From Oscillospiraceae bacterium (GTDB lineage: Bacteria; Bacillota; Clostridia; Oscillospirales; Oscillospiraceae): a DNA stretch of 46,681 nt. Below the pieces are notes generated by a model. That model ran no database searches and was not told the origin of the DNA. It was given only the letters and a program-made list of their open reading frames with translations. Shown one piece after another: positions 15,604 through 24,081 of the stretch (positions are counted from its first letter, which is position 1; every line of letters begins with the position of its first letter). The stretch is taken from contig SVLB01000020.1 of the NCBI GenBank assembly GCA_015068135.1, forward strand, positions 1-46,681. The letters run 5' to 3'. A program made the position numbers and the translations under genes.

Positions 15604-16377
15604 ATGGCCAAAGGACATATCCGCATCATTACCGGCTCTGCCCTGATCGCCTTGCAGGCCCTGGCGGTGCTGGGAAATCCCGACGGAGGATTTTTCTTCA
15701 TACCGGAACTGTGGCTGCAATCTTTATTGTATCTTTTGGGCTACTGGGGACATGGCATTGTGGGATTTATTTTGGTAAAAACCGGTCTGAATGCCAAACG
15801 GACCTATGAACCGGTTTCTCTTCTGCTCCATAAGCCCCAAACCGGCGTCTTTGCCTGGATCCGCTATCTGTTCACGGGTATTACGGTGGGATACTTCCTG
15901 CTTTTGGGCTACCGGTGCATCGAGATTTTTGCATCGGTCACACGGCTGATGAACCTTTCCCTGCTCTATTATCACCTGCTTTTGCTCCTCGCCCACGGGT
16001 TTTTGGCGGCGTATCTGGTGGGCTTTGTGGGGAAAAGGCCCTCCCATCTGCTGTCGGCAGTGCTGGGCTTTTCGGCGGCAGGCAATGGGTATTTGTTCCT
16101 GACGTATTTTGCTTTGACCTTCCCGCTGTGCATAGGCTTTTTGGCAGGTGCGGCACTGTACGGCTTGCTGGCGGTGTACCTGCTCCGCCCATGCCCTGTC
16201 CCCACTGTGATCCGAACCCTGGGTGGCGCCGGAGCGGTATTGCTGCTTTTGTTTGGCGTTTTGTACTGGTTTGGGATCGGTAACACTCTGCCATGGGATC
16301 TTGGCTTGCATCTGACTGTTTTTGTATACACTGTGGCAGCACCACTCAATACGATTGGAGGAAATGAAAATGGTTAA
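15604..16377 (+). CDS. Multi-span membrane protein, unknown
   Basis: 257 residues with about six to seven hydrophobic spans (near 7-24, 37-60, 86-107, 118-145, 150-172, 174-193, 205-228). AAGGAG lies upstream of the ATG. No conserved motif is evident to me. The last codons overlap the start of the Dabb gene by eight bases, so the two are coupled. Confidence 0.75.
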   Translation: MAKGHIRIITGSALIALQALAVLGNPDGGFFFIPELWLQSLLYLLGYWGHGIVGFILVKTGLNAKRTYEPVSLLLHKPQTGVFAWIRYLFTGITVGYFLLLGYRCIEIFASVTRLMNLSLLYYHLLLLLAHGFLAAYLVGFVGKRPSHLLSAVLGFSAAGNGYLFLTYFALTFPLCIGFLAGAALYGLLAVYLLRPCPVPTVIRTLGGAGAVLLLLFGVLYWFGIGNTLPWDLGLHLTVFVYTVAAPLNTIGGNENG

Positions 16378-16654
16378 GCACATTGTTCTTTATACCCTGA
16401 AGGAGGGTGTTGATAAGCCCCAGGCGGTGGAGATCATCCGCTCCGTCCTGGAGCCCCTGGTCGGGGTGATCCCCGGCCTGACCCACATGGAGATCCGGCC
16501 TGCCTACGAGGGCGGCATGGACTATGCGCTGTATTCTGAGTTTGAAAGCCGGGAGGCCCTGGCAAACTATGCCTCCCATCCTGCCCACCAGGAGGCCAAG
16601 ACCCATTTTTGGGATTTCCTGGACCAGCGCTTCTGCGCCGATTACGAATACTAA
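16370..16654 (+). CDS. Dabb (stress-response A/B barrel) domain protein
   Basis: 94 residues, a single ferredoxin-like barrel domain: MVKHIVLYTLKE at the start, GLTHMEIRP in the middle and the YASHPAHQE motif near residue 66. Family members are small dimers; some are enzymes but most have no known role. ATG at 16370 was chosen because GGAGG lies eight bases upstream; the ATG at 16364 is only two bases from that site. Confidence 0.88.
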   Translation: MVKHIVLYTLKEGVDKPQAVEIIRSVLEPLVGVIPGLTHMEIRPAYEGGMDYALYSEFESREALANYASHPAHQEAKTHFWDFLDQRFCADYEY

Positions 16655-16660
16655 AAACTA

Positions 16661-16697
16661 ACAAAAGCGCAATGGATTTCCCATTGCGCTTTTGTTA
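16661..16697 (+). terminator. Terminator after the Dabb gene
   Basis: A perfect 15-bp stem (16661-16675 with 16681-16695, loop ATTTC) with A's before and T's after. Its right arm overlaps the -35 box of the next promoter. Confidence 0.88.
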
Positions 16698-16712
16698 TTT
16701 ATCTGCTATAAT
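16684..16712 (+). promoter_or_regulatory. Promoter of the RNA helicase gene
   Basis: TTGCGC (16684-16689), 17-bp spacer, TATAAT (16707-16712). The -35 box lies in the right arm of the upstream terminator. Confidence 0.6.
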
Positions 16713-16744
16713 GAAACAAATATAGCTAAAAAGGACGAAAGAAT

Positions 16745-17926
16745 ATGCAAGAGATGACCTTTGCCCAGCTTGGCCTTTCCGAGGCCATGCTCAAAGCCCT
16801 GGAAAAGAAGGGCTACGGCTACCCGACAACCATACAGCAAGAGGCGATCCCCCACTTTATGCAATGGCGGGATGTGATCGCCAAAGCCCCCACGGGCACG
16901 GGCAAGACCTTTGCCTTCGGCATTCCTATGATCGAGCATGTGGATCCGGAATGCCCCGATGTCCAGGGACTGATCCTGGCACCTACCCGGGAGCTGGCCA
17001 TTCAGATCGGCGATGAGCTTCGGGGTCTGCTTACTTATTATCAGGGGATCCGTGTGGCAGTGCTTTACGGTGGTGCCGGTATCGTGGGTCAAGCAAAGCA
17101 GCTGGAAAAGAAGCCCCAAATCGTGGTCGCCACCCCCGGCAGACTCATGGACCATTATAACCGGAAGAATATCCGCCTGGACAAGATCCAGACCGTCGTC
17201 CTGGACGAGGCGGACCGGATGCTGGATATGGGCTTTTTCAAGGATGTGACCCGGATCATCGATAAGGTGAAAAACCGGAAAAACCTGGGCCTGTTCTCCG
17301 CGACCATTTCCCAGGAGGTCATGACCGTTTCCTGGATGTATCAGCGGGATGAGGTGGAGATCACCGTAGAGCCGAAGAGCCAGGACCGCCCGGATATCGA
17401 CCAGTACTGTATTACCGTTACCCCCCTGGAGAAGGCAGAGACCACCCTGCGGCTGATCCGCACCCAGGGCTATGAACGGGTGATGATCTTCTGTAACACC
17501 AAGCATATGTGCCAGCGGCTCTCCGACGATTTCCGCAGAGCCGGTGCCGATTGCGACTGCATCCACGGCGACATCCGTCAAAGCCAGCGGGAAAAGACCA
17601 TGCAGCGTTACCGGGACGGTAAGCTTGCCATCCTGATCGCTACGGATGTGGCCTCCCGGGGCATTGATGTGGACGATGTGGACTGTGTCATCAACTTTGA
17701 TGTGCCGGAGGAGAACGAGTACTATGTTCACCGGATCGGCAGAACGGGCCGTGCCAAGCGCAAGGGTGTTGCCTGGTCCATTGTGGGCAACTTCCCGGAG
17801 AAGGCCAAGCTGGATGAGATCGCCAAGTATTCCAATTATACGATTCTGCCCATGCTTCTTGAGGAGGACGGGAGCCTGAAGGAAGAAGAAGTCAAGGCAC
17901 CTGTGATCAAGAAGCGGTTCCGTTGA
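16745..17926 (+). CDS. DEAD-box RNA helicase, core-only
   Basis: 393 residues. It unwinds short RNA duplexes using ATP. All motifs are present: the Q motif (YPTTIQQEAIP), motif I APTGTGKT, PTRELA, TPGR, DEAD, SAT, VASRGIDV and HRIGRTGRA. It ends soon after the second RecA domain, so it lacks the long RNA-binding tails of CshA or DbpA. The last four bases overlap the TTG of the DprA-like gene. Confidence 0.95.
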   Translation: MQEMTFAQLGLSEAMLKALEKKGYGYPTTIQQEAIPHFMQWRDVIAKAPTGTGKTFAFGIPMIEHVDPECPDVQGLILAPTRELAIQIGDELRGLLTYYQGIRVAVLYGGAGIVGQAKQLEKKPQIVVATPGRLMDHYNRKNIRLDKIQTVVLDEADRMLDMGFFKDVTRIIDKVKNRKNLGLFSATISQEVMTVSWMYQRDEVEITVEPKSQDRPDIDQYCITVTPLEKAETTLRLIRTQGYERVMIFCNTKHMCQRLSDDFRRAGADCDCIHGDIRQSQREKTMQRYRDGKLAILIATDVASRGIDVDDVDCVINFDVPEENEYYVHRIGRTGRAKRKGVAWSIVGNFPEKAKLDEIAKYSNYTILPMLLEEDGSLKEEEVKAPVIKKRFR

Positions 17927-18807
17927 CCGGGGCTGAAAGGGGCTTTCTGCTGCTGACCTCCCATTTGGGGGACCCTGAGAGAAAGCCTCTGACGGTGGCG
18001 CAGTTTCGCAATCTCCATAAACAGATTTCTAAAACCCCTCTGCCCCGGGAGGAACGGGAACTGTGTGAAAAGGATCTTGTTTCCATTGGCATCTCCCGGG
18101 ACTTTGCAAATCGGATTGTGACTTTGCTGGAAGGGGAAGACCAGCTGGACTGGTACCTGAAAAAAGCAAAAGACTGCATACCCATTACCCGGGCATCTGA
18201 CCGCTACCCCATTTCCGTACGCAAGCGCCTGGGACTGGACAGCCCCGGATGCCTGTGGGCCAGGGGAGACCTGAGCTATTTGGAACTTCCGGGGGTCTGC
18301 CTGGTGGGAAGCCGGAATTTGGAGCCGCTGAATGCGGCCTTTGCCTGGGAGGCCGGGCGTCAGGCGGCAATACAGGGCTATGTCCTGATTTCCGGAAACG
18401 CCAACGGTGCCGATCAGGCAGCCCAAAACGGTGCGCTGGAAAACGGCGGCAAAGTCATCAGTGTGGTGGCTGACCGGCTTTTAGACCATCCTGCCAAAGA
18501 AAATGTTCTGTATCTTTCGGAAGAGGGATATGATCTGCCCTTTTCCGCCATTCGTGCCCTGAGCCGAAATCGGGTGATCCACACCCTGGGAAGTCTGGCC
18601 CTGGTTGCCCAGTGCAGCCTGGGAAAGGGCGGCACCTGGGACGGTACGGTAAAGAACCTGAAAAACCGTTGGACACCGGTATACTGCCTGGATGATGGGT
18701 CTAAGGCAATGGACGCCCTGGTGCAAATGGGAGCGCAGCCTATTTCCGGTACAGATCTGTGCAAATTGAAGGATTTAACGCCGGATATTCCCTGGCTTTT
18801 TGAATAG
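17923..18807 (+). CDS. DprA/Smf-like DNA-processing protein
   Basis: 294 residues. DprA proteins bind single-stranded DNA and load RecA during transformation. The Rossmann core is visible from about residue 120: VCLVGSRN, GYVLISGNANGADQAAQ, ALENGGKVISVVADRL and SALVAQCSLGKGG-like elements. It is diverged from standard DprA (ISGNANGAD in place of the usual SGxARGID) and lacks the C-terminal winged helix. The start is TTG overlapping the helicase stop. Competence is not established for this organism, so a role in general DNA processing is equally possible. Confidence 0.8.
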   Translation: MTGAERGFLLLTSHLGDPERKPLTVAQFRNLHKQISKTPLPREERELCEKDLVSIGISRDFANRIVTLLEGEDQLDWYLKKAKDCIPITRASDRYPISVRKRLGLDSPGCLWARGDLSYLELPGVCLVGSRNLEPLNAAFAWEAGRQAAIQGYVLISGNANGADQAAQNGALENGGKVISVVADRLLDHPAKENVLYLSEEGYDLPFSAIRALSRNRVIHTLGSLALVAQCSLGKGGTWDGTVKNLKNRWTPVYCLDDGSKAMDALVQMGAQPISGTDLCKLKDLTPDIPWLFE

Positions 18808-18817
18808 GAGGCTATCT

Positions 18818-20479
18818 ATGAAGAATCAATCCCCCATAGGCTGGGTGATTCACCGTCTGCGAAGATGGGTCCCGGCGGTTTTATTCCTGACTTTTGGCAC
18901 CATGGTCAATGCGATCCTGTCGGTGAGCTTTGCCCTGGGAACCCGTGGCGTTATCGATAGTGCCACCAGCGGTGTGAAGGCAGATTTTATACACGCCTGC
19001 CTGGTTCAGGGCGGTATCATCCTGGGCATTCTGCTGACCAGGACCTTGAATCGCCATCTGAAGGACCGTCTGCTCATGGACCTGGACCGGGACTGGAAGC
19101 GCCAGCTGCTGCATGGGCTCCTGCACGGCGACTATCTGAGCATCTCTGCTTATCACAGCGGTGAACTGCTCAACCGACTGAATAACGATGTAAGGATTCT
19201 GGATACGGGTATTGTTACCCTGCTGCCCTCCTTAGCTTCTATGAGTACCCGGCTGGTATCGGTGATTTCCGTATTGATTGCCATGGAGCCTATGTTTACC
19301 CTGGTGGTGGCGGCAGCCGGTGTGATCGTGATCCTGTTTACGGGCATTATCCGCAGAAATCTGAAGGCCCTGAACAAGCGGGTCAGTGAGCATGAGGGCA
19401 AGGTGTCCGGCTTTATTCAGGAAACTCTGGAAAAGCTTCTGATGGTTCAGGCGATGGATGTTTCCAAGGAAATGGAAAATCGCTCCGAAGGCCTGATGGA
19501 GGCCCGGTATCAGGTGCAGCGCAAGCGCAAGAATGTGTCCTTGCTCTCCCATAGCTTTATCAGTGTCCTTTCCTTAGGCTCCGGCTTTGCGGCGCTGGTA
19601 TTCTGCGCCAACGGATTGATGGCGGGCACCATGACCTTCGGTACCCTTACGGCAGTGACCCAGCTGATCAGTCAGCTTCAGGGACCTTTGGTGAATATGT
19701 CCGGCATTATGCCCCAGTATGCCGCTTTGTCCGCAGCAGCGGAACGGCTCATGGAGCTGGAAAAGACCTTCCTGGAGGAGGAAGAAAAGCGGCAGCCCCA
19801 GCCCCTGTATGAAAGCACCCAGACCATTTGTGCGGACAAGCTTTCCTTCGGCTATGACCGGGAGATCATTTTCCGGGATGCAGAGTTTTCTTTGGAAAAA
19901 GGAAAATTCGGTGTGATCTTAGGTCACTCCGGTATCGGCAAGAGTACTCTTTTGAAGCTGCTTATGGGTATTTATAAAACCACCGGCGGTGAACTGTACC
20001 TGCAAACCCAGGAAGGGAAGGTCCCCATTGACCGCACTACCCGCAGACTCTTTGCCTATGTGCCCCAGGGCAATCTCCTGCTTAGCGGTACCCTCCGGGA
20101 CAACCTGAAGCTGACGAAACCCGATGCCACCCAGGAGGAACTGGATTATGCCATCCATATCAGCTGTATGGATGACTACCTGCCTTCGTTCCCCAAGGGA
20201 CTGGATACGGTGATCGGTGAAAGCTCCCAGGGCCTTTCCGAGGGTCAGGCCCAGCGGCTCTCCATTGCTCGGGCGGTGCTGTCCGGTGCGCCCATTCTGC
20301 TTTTGGACGAGGCTACCTCCGCTTTGGACGCCCAAACCGAAAAGCTGGTGCTGGAGCGTTTGAGCAGTATCCCCGGAAAGACCTGCATTGCCGTAACCCA
20401 CCGCCCGGCCGCCATAGAACTTGCCGACTGGACCATGGAGATGAAAGACAACCAATGCCTGGTCACAGCAAAGCAATGA
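18818..20479 (+). CDS. ABC transporter, fused membrane and ATPase domains
   Basis: 553 residues, a half-transporter that would work as a homodimer or with another half. Residues 1-310 form a six-span exporter domain; the ATPase follows with Walker A GHSGIGKST (near 370), signature LSEGQAQRL, Walker B ILLLDEATSALD and H-loop AVTHRP. The substrate cannot be told; no peptidase domain or peptide precursor gene is next to it. ATG at 18818 has AGGAGG six bases upstream. It follows the DprA-like gene by 10 bases. Confidence 0.93.
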   Translation: MKNQSPIGWVIHRLRRWVPAVLFLTFGTMVNAILSVSFALGTRGVIDSATSGVKADFIHACLVQGGIILGILLTRTLNRHLKDRLLMDLDRDWKRQLLHGLLHGDYLSISAYHSGELLNRLNNDVRILDTGIVTLLPSLASMSTRLVSVISVLIAMEPMFTLVVAAAGVIVILFTGIIRRNLKALNKRVSEHEGKVSGFIQETLEKLLMVQAMDVSKEMENRSEGLMEARYQVQRKRKNVSLLSHSFISVLSLGSGFAALVFCANGLMAGTMTFGTLTAVTQLISQLQGPLVNMSGIMPQYAALSAAAERLMELEKTFLEEEEKRQPQPLYESTQTICADKLSFGYDREIIFRDAEFSLEKGKFGVILGHSGIGKSTLLKLLMGIYKTTGGELYLQTQEGKVPIDRTTRRLFAYVPQGNLLLSGTLRDNLKLTKPDATQEELDYAIHISCMDDYLPSFPKGLDTVIGESSQGLSEGQAQRLSIARAVLSGAPILLLDEATSALDAQTEKLVLERLSSIPGKTCIAVTHRPAAIELADWTMEMKDNQCLVTAKQ

Positions 20480-20510
20480 TAAATGATAAATTATATATTA
20501 TAAATTTTTT

Positions 20511-20560
20511 GAGCGTCATTGCGAAACCAGTCCGCAGACTGGTTGTGGCAATCCGTTCTC
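20511..20560 (+). repeat. Short member of the GTCATTGCGA repeat family
   Basis: Begins GAGCGTCATTGCGA and ends GTGGCAATCCGTTCTC as in the copies at 1 and 2878, with a different central hairpin (AACCAGTC / GACTGGTT around CGCA). It lies directly before the promoter of the next gene. Confidence 0.8.
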
Positions 20561-20564
20561 TTAG

Positions 20565-20593
20565 TTGACCCCCAAAAAACCACGTGCTATATT
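20565..20593 (+). promoter_or_regulatory. Promoter of the 20635 gene
   Basis: TTGACC (20565-20570), 17-bp spacer, TATATT (20588-20593), starting four bases after the repeat element ends. Confidence 0.65.
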
Positions 20594-20634
20594 ACATATA
20601 CACCCATGAATGATTTAACACGGAGGTGAATACA

Positions 20635-21135
20635 ATGGGTAATCGGCGTTGGATTTTTTTGATATGTGGTCTGCTGCTTGTGGGCCTGCTCATGAGTGTT
20701 TGGCTACTGTCCGACAAGATAACCCTGTGGTTTGCAGAGGTTGAGGATGCCCGGTGTATGACTGAGTTTGACGATGCTGGAGAACGATACCGCATCTACT
20801 GTGGAAGCTGTGAAGGAAAGCCTGTGGTGGTACGGCTGCGGCTGAACGGCATTGGTTTTTGGGTAGAGGATAATACCGCCTGTGCCCGGGAAACTGAGTA
20901 TGCGGAAATGATCTGGCACTATGAGAAAAGTCCGGTTTTAGGATGGTCGGAGGGCTCAGGATATTTTTATTGTGGGAAGCTGCTGCCGGAAGCTGTAGAG
21001 CTGTTGAAGGCGGATCAGAGCATGATGGTTACGGCTTTTCCCAACGGGGAATATACAGGGCTTATGATTTTTCATAATGACGCGCTTCCATGGAACCCTG
21101 ATCGTGTGACCGACTATTTTGAAGAGATTGCATAA
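20635..21135 (+). CDS. Signal-anchored small protein, unknown
   Basis: 166 residues. A basic N-terminus and one hydrophobic span (about 6-26) are followed by a soluble domain, presumably outside the membrane. Cysteines occur at about 42, 60, 63, 88 and 117, and could form disulfides. There is no lipobox. GGAGG stands about eight bases before ATG at 20635. I recognise no family. It has its own promoter and a terminator, so it is monocistronic. Confidence 0.7.
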   Translation: MGNRRWIFLICGLLLVGLLMSVWLLSDKITLWFAEVEDARCMTEFDDAGERYRIYCGSCEGKPVVVRLRLNGIGFWVEDNTACARETEYAEMIWHYEKSPVLGWSEGSGYFYCGKLLPEAVELLKADQSMMVTAFPNGEYTGLMIFHNDALPWNPDRVTDYFEEIA

Positions 21136-21140
21136 AAATA

Positions 21141-21167
21141 CCCGGCAGGAAGATACTTCCTGCCGGG
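21141..21167. terminator. Bidirectional terminator between convergent genes
   Basis: A perfect 12-bp stem (21141-21152 with 21156-21167, loop ATA), preceded by A's and followed by a mixed T-rich stretch, between the plus gene ending at 21135 and metF ending at 21188. Confidence 0.75.
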
Positions 21168-21187
21168 CATTCTTATGCAGTTTATCT

Positions 21188-22111
21188 TTACACAGAAACG
21201 CCAGCCATCTCCAAAATGGTGGGAACGCTCTTTTCTGCACCGATGGCCATAACGTGAACACCGTCACACAGCTTCTCGTCACGGATCTTGGCGATCATCT
21301 CAGCGGCCATCTCCATGCCCAGCTTGGCGGGCAGACCCTTGATGCCCTTCTCCTTGCCCTCTGCGGCAGCGGCAGCCAGCTTGTCGATCATATCCTGAGG
21401 CACTGCAATGCCGGGGACATTCTCGTTCATGTACTTGGCGCCACCGGCACCCTTCAGGGGGATAATACCGGCCATGATGTGGGTCTTGATACCGGCCTTG
21501 TCCACTTCCTCCAGGAAGCGCTTCAGCACATCCAGGTCGAAAATGCCCTGGGTCTGAATGTACATGGCACCGGCCTCCACCTTCTGGCGGAGCTTGTTGA
21601 TCTGCAGAAACATGGGCTCATACAGAGGCGTCACAGAGGCACCCTTGTAGAACTTGGGTGCGCCGCCGGCGATCTCATTGCCGCCGCAGTCGCAATTGGT
21701 CTGCTCCATCTTGGTGAGCATCTTCAGAATACCCACGGAGTCCAGATCGTAAACGGGCTTGGAATCCTTGCAGTCACCGACTACGGGATGGTCGCCGGTG
21801 AGGGCCAGCATGGTGTCGATACCGAAACCGGCAGCAGCCAGAATGTCACCCATAATGGCCATACGGTTACGGTCACGGCCGGTCATCTGCAAAATGGGCT
21901 CCAAACCGGCCTGCTTCAGCTTAATGCACAGACCCAGGCCGGTAGCCTTCAGGCAGGCGGACTGCATATCGGTGACGTTTACGGCATGGACCTTACCACG
22001 CAGCAGCTCAGCGGCTTCCATCTGCTCGGTAAAGTCGTAGCCCTTGGGGGGTGCCATTTCTGCGGTAACACCAAACTTACCGGCTTCCAGTGCTTCTTTC
22101 AAAATGCTCAT
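21188..22111 (-). CDS. metF: Methylenetetrahydrofolate reductase, MetF domain
   Basis: 307 residues. It reduces methylene-THF to methyl-THF with FAD. The TIM-barrel start TAEMAPPKG, the flavin-contact segment LQMTGRDRNR, LALTGDHP and YIQTQGIFD are typical of the anaerobe/acetogen type of MetF. The start shares one base with the metV stop (TAATG). In acetogens such MetF proteins need MetV as partner; the pair here supports the same arrangement, feeding methionine synthesis or a methyl branch of one-carbon metabolism. Confidence 0.93.
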   Translation of the reverse strand: MSILKEALEAGKFGVTAEMAPPKGYDFTEQMEAAELLRGKVHAVNVTDMQSACLKATGLGLCIKLKQAGLEPILQMTGRDRNRMAIMGDILAAAGFGIDTMLALTGDHPVVGDCKDSKPVYDLDSVGILKMLTKMEQTNCDCGGNEIAGGAPKFYKGASVTPLYEPMFLQINKLRQKVEAGAMYIQTQGIFDLDVLKRFLEEVDKAGIKTHIMAGIIPLKGAGGAKYMNENVPGIAVPQDMIDKLAAAAAEGKEKGIKGLPAKLGMEMAAEMIAKIRDEKLCDGVHVMAIGAEKSVPTILEMAGVSV

Positions 22112-22761
22112 TATTTCTTCCCCCTCAAGCTGATAGTTCTGGGATAGGCGAACTTGCCGTAGCCCTTGTCTTCACGGGTCTCGGAAAGCTTGTACAGCTC
22201 GCCGGTGGCGTTGAGCCGCTCGTAGATCTTGATCCAGGCACAGTCGTTTTCGGGATTGACCTCGCACTTGCCGTTCTTCTGACCGCCGCAGGGACCGTTG
22301 ACCAGGCTCTTGGCGCACTGGGTAATGGGGCAGATGGCACCGGTCTTGCCCAGGACACACTCACCGCAGAAGCGGCAGGATTCTTCCCAAACACCGAAAC
22401 GGACGGCTTCGCCCAGGTACATGGTATTGTTGGAGGGATAGACAGGAATGCTGCCGGAGTTCTTGGCAACACACTGTACGCCGTCACCGCAGGACATGCA
22501 GATCACGCAGTCAGGCTGGGCGGCGACCAGGGGCTTCATCTTGCCCTTGACACCCAAAGACATACAGCAGTAGTCAGCGATGGTGGTGGCAACGACCTTC
22601 TTGCCGACCTTTTCCAGTTCGGCAGTCAGCTCCTTGATCTGGGGCTCGCCGCCGGTCTGGCAGGCGGTAGCGCAGCTGTTACAGCCGATGATGGCAACGG
22701 TCTTGGCATCGCCCACCATGGCCATGACTTCTTCAAGGGGTTTCTTCTGAGTAATAATCAT
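22111..22761 (-). CDS. metV: Methylene-THF reductase partner subunit MetV-like
   Basis: 216 residues and rich in cysteine, matching the so-called MTHFR C-terminal family. The first half has GCNSCATACQTGG and ADYCCM; the second half has CRFCGECVLG...CPITQCAK...GPCGGQKNGKCEV. In acetogens MetV binds zinc or iron-sulfur clusters and is needed for MetF activity or electron supply. AAGGAG precedes the ATG. A minus-strand promoter lies 40 bases upstream and leaves a leader of only about 30 bases, too short for a SAM riboswitch or T-box. Confidence 0.9.
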   Translation of the reverse strand: MIITQKKPLEEVMAMVGDAKTVAIIGCNSCATACQTGGEPQIKELTAELEKVGKKVVATTIADYCCMSLGVKGKMKPLVAAQPDCVICMSCGDGVQCVAKNSGSIPVYPSNNTMYLGEAVRFGVWEESCRFCGECVLGKTGAICPITQCAKSLVNGPCGGQKNGKCEVNPENDCAWIKIYERLNATGELYKLSETREDKGYGKFAYPRTISLRGKK

Positions 22762-22799
22762 GAATGGCGTCTCCTTTATGTAGAATTCTTAACAAATCC

Positions 22800-22827
22800 A
22801 TTATACTGCATTTGCTGTAAAAATCAA
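22800..22827 (-). promoter_or_regulatory. Promoter of the metV-metF operon
   Basis: On the minus strand: TTGATT (22822-22827), 16-bp spacer, TATAAT (22800-22805). Confidence 0.65.
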
Positions 22828-22861
22828 GAAAAATGTTATGTTCGATTATAAAATGTTATAA

Positions 22862-23153
22862 ACAGAAGGAAACATCCCAAAAGATATCATTCAAAGAAAA
22901 AATCTGTCATCCTGCGGCAGGATGACAGACGGCACTGTATGGGCCGAAGTGGTCTTCGGCCCCTACAAGGGCGGTACTTTCCTAACAATGACGCGTCGAA
23001 ATGACAGATCCCGTAGGGAACGCCGCCCTCGGCGTTCCGTCCGCGAAGCGGCAGTGTAGGGGCCGGTGCCTACACCGGCCCGTGGGCCGAAGTGGTCTTC
23101 GGCCCCCTACAAGGGCGGTACTTTCCTAACAATGACGTTCCATTGCAAATGCA
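22862..23153. repeat. Cluster of small palindromes and a 53-54-bp direct repeat
   Basis: The gap upstream of metV has no gene. It holds a 12-bp-arm hairpin (22904-22928), a GGGCCGAAG hairpin (about 22941-22963), a 9-bp-arm hairpin (23017-23025 with 23030-23038) and a GGGGCCGGTG hairpin (about 23058-23083). The block 22941-22993, a GGGCCGAAG hairpin plus the tail ending AACAATGACG, recurs almost exactly at 23084-23137 with one extra C. These look like nested or serial insertions of the same palindromic families seen elsewhere in the window. Confidence 0.85.
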
Positions 23154-24077
23154 CTATGCTTTCCGCAGGCTGTCGATCAGCTGTGCGGTAATGGCCTTGA
23201 ATTCGCTGATATCGGTGGTTTTGCGCAGGCGTTTTCCCAGCTTTTCGCAGTTGGGGAATCGGGGAAGGAGCATCCCCCAATGCTCTTTCATCCGGAACAT
23301 GGTATTGCGCACACTGCCGAAGGCGGCAACATAGGCATCCATCAGAGCGTTCATAAACCGCTCCAAAGTATCCGGGTCAGTTCCGCCGGGGGTAAACATT
23401 CCCGGGTCGCTGATCAGCCCCCGACCTACCATGACCGCCTCCACGCCCGGGTATTCCCGGGAAATGCCCTCAGCCTGGACGGCAGAGGTGATATCTCCGT
23501 TATAGCACAGGGGATTTTTGCTGTTTTGCAAGCAATATTCAAACAGCTCCCTATGTACCGGCCCTTTGTAGAATTCACTGCGCAGCCGGGGGTGGACGGT
23601 CAGCTCCCGGATGGGATACTGATTAAAGATCTCCATAAGCCGGGGAAGCTCCTCCGGATCAGAAAAGCCCACCCTTGTCTTGATGGAAACGGGAAGCGCG
23701 GAATGTGCAAAGATCTCCTCCAGGAAGGCGTCCAGGACCTCCGGCTCCCGGAGCATTCCGGAGCCCTTGCCCTTGGCGGTGACCGTGCCGGAAGGACAGC
23801 CCAAATTCAGATTGATTTCATCATAGCCCAAATCCAGGCACTGCCTGGACATCCAAACAAAATCTTCAGCAACCTTGGTCAGAATCTGGGGAACCACCCG
23901 TGCGTCTATGGAGTCTGCCTCAGGCAGCTCCCGACGTTCCTTGGGTGTCAGCGCACGGTGGGAGGTAGGGGAGAAGAAGGGGGTGAAGTAAGCATCCACC
24001 CCCGGAAAATACTGATGATGGAGCTGACGGAACACCTGATCCGTCAGCCCCTCCATAGGTGCAAAATAGTAGCGCAT
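23154..24077 (-). CDS. tRNA-dihydrouridine synthase
   Basis: 307 residues. An FMN enzyme that reduces uridines in the tRNA D-loop. The start YYFAPMEGLTD, LNLGCPSGTVTAKGKGSGML with the catalytic Cys, SIKTRVGF, HPRLRSEFYKGP and CYNGDI are family marks; the C-terminal helical part follows from about residue 235. Which Dus subtype it is cannot be fixed. It starts four bases after the RNase J stop on the same strand, so the two are cotranscribed. Confidence 0.93.
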   Translation of the reverse strand: MRYYFAPMEGLTDQVFRQLHHQYFPGVDAYFTPFFSPTSHRALTPKERRELPEADSIDARVVPQILTKVAEDFVWMSRQCLDLGYDEINLNLGCPSGTVTAKGKGSGMLREPEVLDAFLEEIFAHSALPVSIKTRVGFSDPEELPRLMEIFNQYPIRELTVHPRLRSEFYKGPVHRELFEYCLQNSKNPLCYNGDITSAVQAEGISREYPGVEAVMVGRGLISDPGMFTPGGTDPDTLERFMNALMDAYVAAFGSVRNTMFRMKEHWGMLLPRFPNCEKLGKRLRKTTDISEFKAITAQLIDSLRKA

Positions 24078-24081
24078 GATC

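Noticed and set aside
14476..15720. A 414-codon open frame opposite the S1 domains
   Set aside because: An antisense shadow of a strongly biased ribosomal gene.
22762..22800. SAM riboswitch or T-box upstream of metV
   Set aside because: The promoter leaves a leader of only about 30 bases, too short for either.
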